Below are positions 4,490-5,124 of a stretch of DNA of 5,124 nucleotides, piece by piece. The DNA comes from an uncultured Magnetococcales bacterium (GTDB lineage: Bacteria > Pseudomonadota > Magnetococcia > Magnetococcales > Magnetaquicoccaceae). The position numbers and the translations under genes were made by a program. The notes below the pieces were generated by a model. The model was not told where the DNA came from. It was given only the letters and a program-made list of their open reading frames with translations, and ran no database searches. Each line of letters starts with the position of its first letter. Positions within the stretch are counted from its first letter, which is position 1. Location: assembly GCA_903913345.1 (NCBI GenBank), contig CAIWLA010000274.1, positions 1 to 5,124 of the forward strand, in the 5' to 3' direction.

Positions 4490-5124
4490 GCCATAAAGTC
4501 TTCCGGGATGCGGTGCACAACATGATCTCTCTGCACCGCGAGACGGAGGGACCGGCTCCTGATCCGGTCGATTGGGGGGATGCCCTGCTGCTGGATCTGG
4601 TGGATACCCCGGAGATGCAACGTCTGCGGCGGATTCGCCAACTGGGTCCGGCGGATCGGGTCTATCCCTCGGCGGAACATTCCCGTTTTTCCCATGCCCT
4701 GGGCACCCTCCACCTGGCCAAGCGCATCCTGGCCACCCTCTTGAACCGGGCTGCGGCCCCCCTGGATCGGGAGACCATCCTGCAAATCAAGGTGGCGGCC
4801 CTGTTGCATGATGTCGGCCACGGTCCCTATTCCCATGTGTTTGAACTGATCGCGCCCCCGGTCGTGCGGCATGAACAACTGGGCTGGCGCATGGTGGAGC
4901 GGGATGGCCCTTTGCGGCAGACCATCCACCGCCATTGTCTCCGGCTCCATCTGGAGGGGAACCGTTTTCTCCAGGGACTGAAGTCCTTGCTGGGGGCCGA
5001 TGTGGCGTCTGCCCCGCCGCTCTTCGGGCGGCAGGTGATCTCCAGCCAACTGGATGCGGATCGCATGGATTATCTCCTGCGGGATGCCCATTTTACCGGG
5101 GTCTCCTATGGCCATTATGACCTG
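4486..5124 (+). CDS. HD-domain phosphohydrolase, dNTPase (SAMHD1/COG1078-like), 3' partial
   Basis: Predicted metal-dependent deoxynucleoside triphosphate triphosphohydrolase; 213 residues are visible and the frame is open at the right edge. Landmarks: QRLRRIRQLG (45-54, Gln52 at the position of the substrate-contacting Gln149 of SAMHD1), HSRFSHALG (65-73, metal His70), LLHDVGHGPYSH (106-117, metal His108-Asp109) and SSQLDADRMDYLLRDAHFTG (186-205, with Asp192, Tyr196 and Asp200 matching SAMHD1 Asp311, Tyr315 and Asp319). This full set argues for dNTPase activity over other HD roles, as in the bacterial COG1078 enzymes. The ATG at 4486 overlaps the previous stop as ATGA, so translational coupling is likely. 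Allosteric-site residues and the C-terminal half are outside the window. Confidence 0.92.
   Translation, partial: MSHKVFRDAVHNMISLHRETEGPAPDPVDWGDALLLDLVDTPEMQRLRRIRQLGPADRVYPSAEHSRFSHALGTLHLAKRILATLLNRAAAPLDRETILQIKVAALLHDVGHGPYSHVFELIAPPVVRHEQLGWRMVERDGPLRQTIHRHCLRLHLEGNRFLQGLKSLLGADVASAPPLFGRQVISSQLDADRMDYLLRDAHFTGVSYGHYDL

Noticed and set aside
4444..5115. A 223-codon - strand frame at the right edge
   Set aside because: It is antisense to the dNTPase-like HD gene, which has a complete motif set and is coupled to its upstream neighbour.

Overview
The window reads as a GC-rich proteobacterial chromosome segment. The chemoreceptor signalling domain, ParDE module and NadA are of kinds common in Alphaproteobacteria and magnetotactic Magnetococcia. 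That lineage guess rests on family resemblance only and is weak. Layout: a chemoreceptor gene (5' end outside the window, + strand, to 1616); a parDE-type toxin-antitoxin operon on the - strand (2234 down to 1525), convergent with the chemoreceptor gene; a structured, mostly non-coding stretch (2235-2938); and a + strand cluster of nadA, a small RelA/SpoT-type HD hydrolase and a dNTPase-like HD protein, the last running off the right edge.

The parDE operon carries several visible control elements. An ATGGCA half-site array lies upstream of parD. The stop and start codons of the two genes overlap (TGATG). A near-perfect 11-bp hairpin at the end of parD buries the probable ribosome binding site of parE. 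The toxin reading frame does not stop where ParE proteins normally end. It continues through a REP-like palindrome (1630-1656) and 92 nt into the antisense of the chemoreceptor gene.

The 700-nt gap between parD and nadA holds the least expected feature: a 30-codon - strand reading frame (2574-2482) behind a nine- to ten-base Shine-Dalgarno match. It encodes a hydrophobic helix whose charged residues form one stripe at 4-3-4-3-4 spacing, a design like TisB-type membrane toxins. Within or next to it are three hairpins. About 130 nt upstream is a T-rich bidirectional terminator that could end a + strand RNA antisense to its leader. The rest of the gap (2310-2445 and 2590-2700) shows nothing I can call. 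Nearer nadA there is a 14-bp palindrome (2831-2844) and a probable -10 box (2884).

The nadA cluster combines NAD precursor synthesis with two HD-fold phosphohydrolases, one predicted to act on (p)ppGpp-like alarmones and one on dNTPs. The first HD gene looks shifted by a single extra T in a T6 run. The natural ATG start and the catalytic body are in different frames, unless a GTG at 4058 is used.
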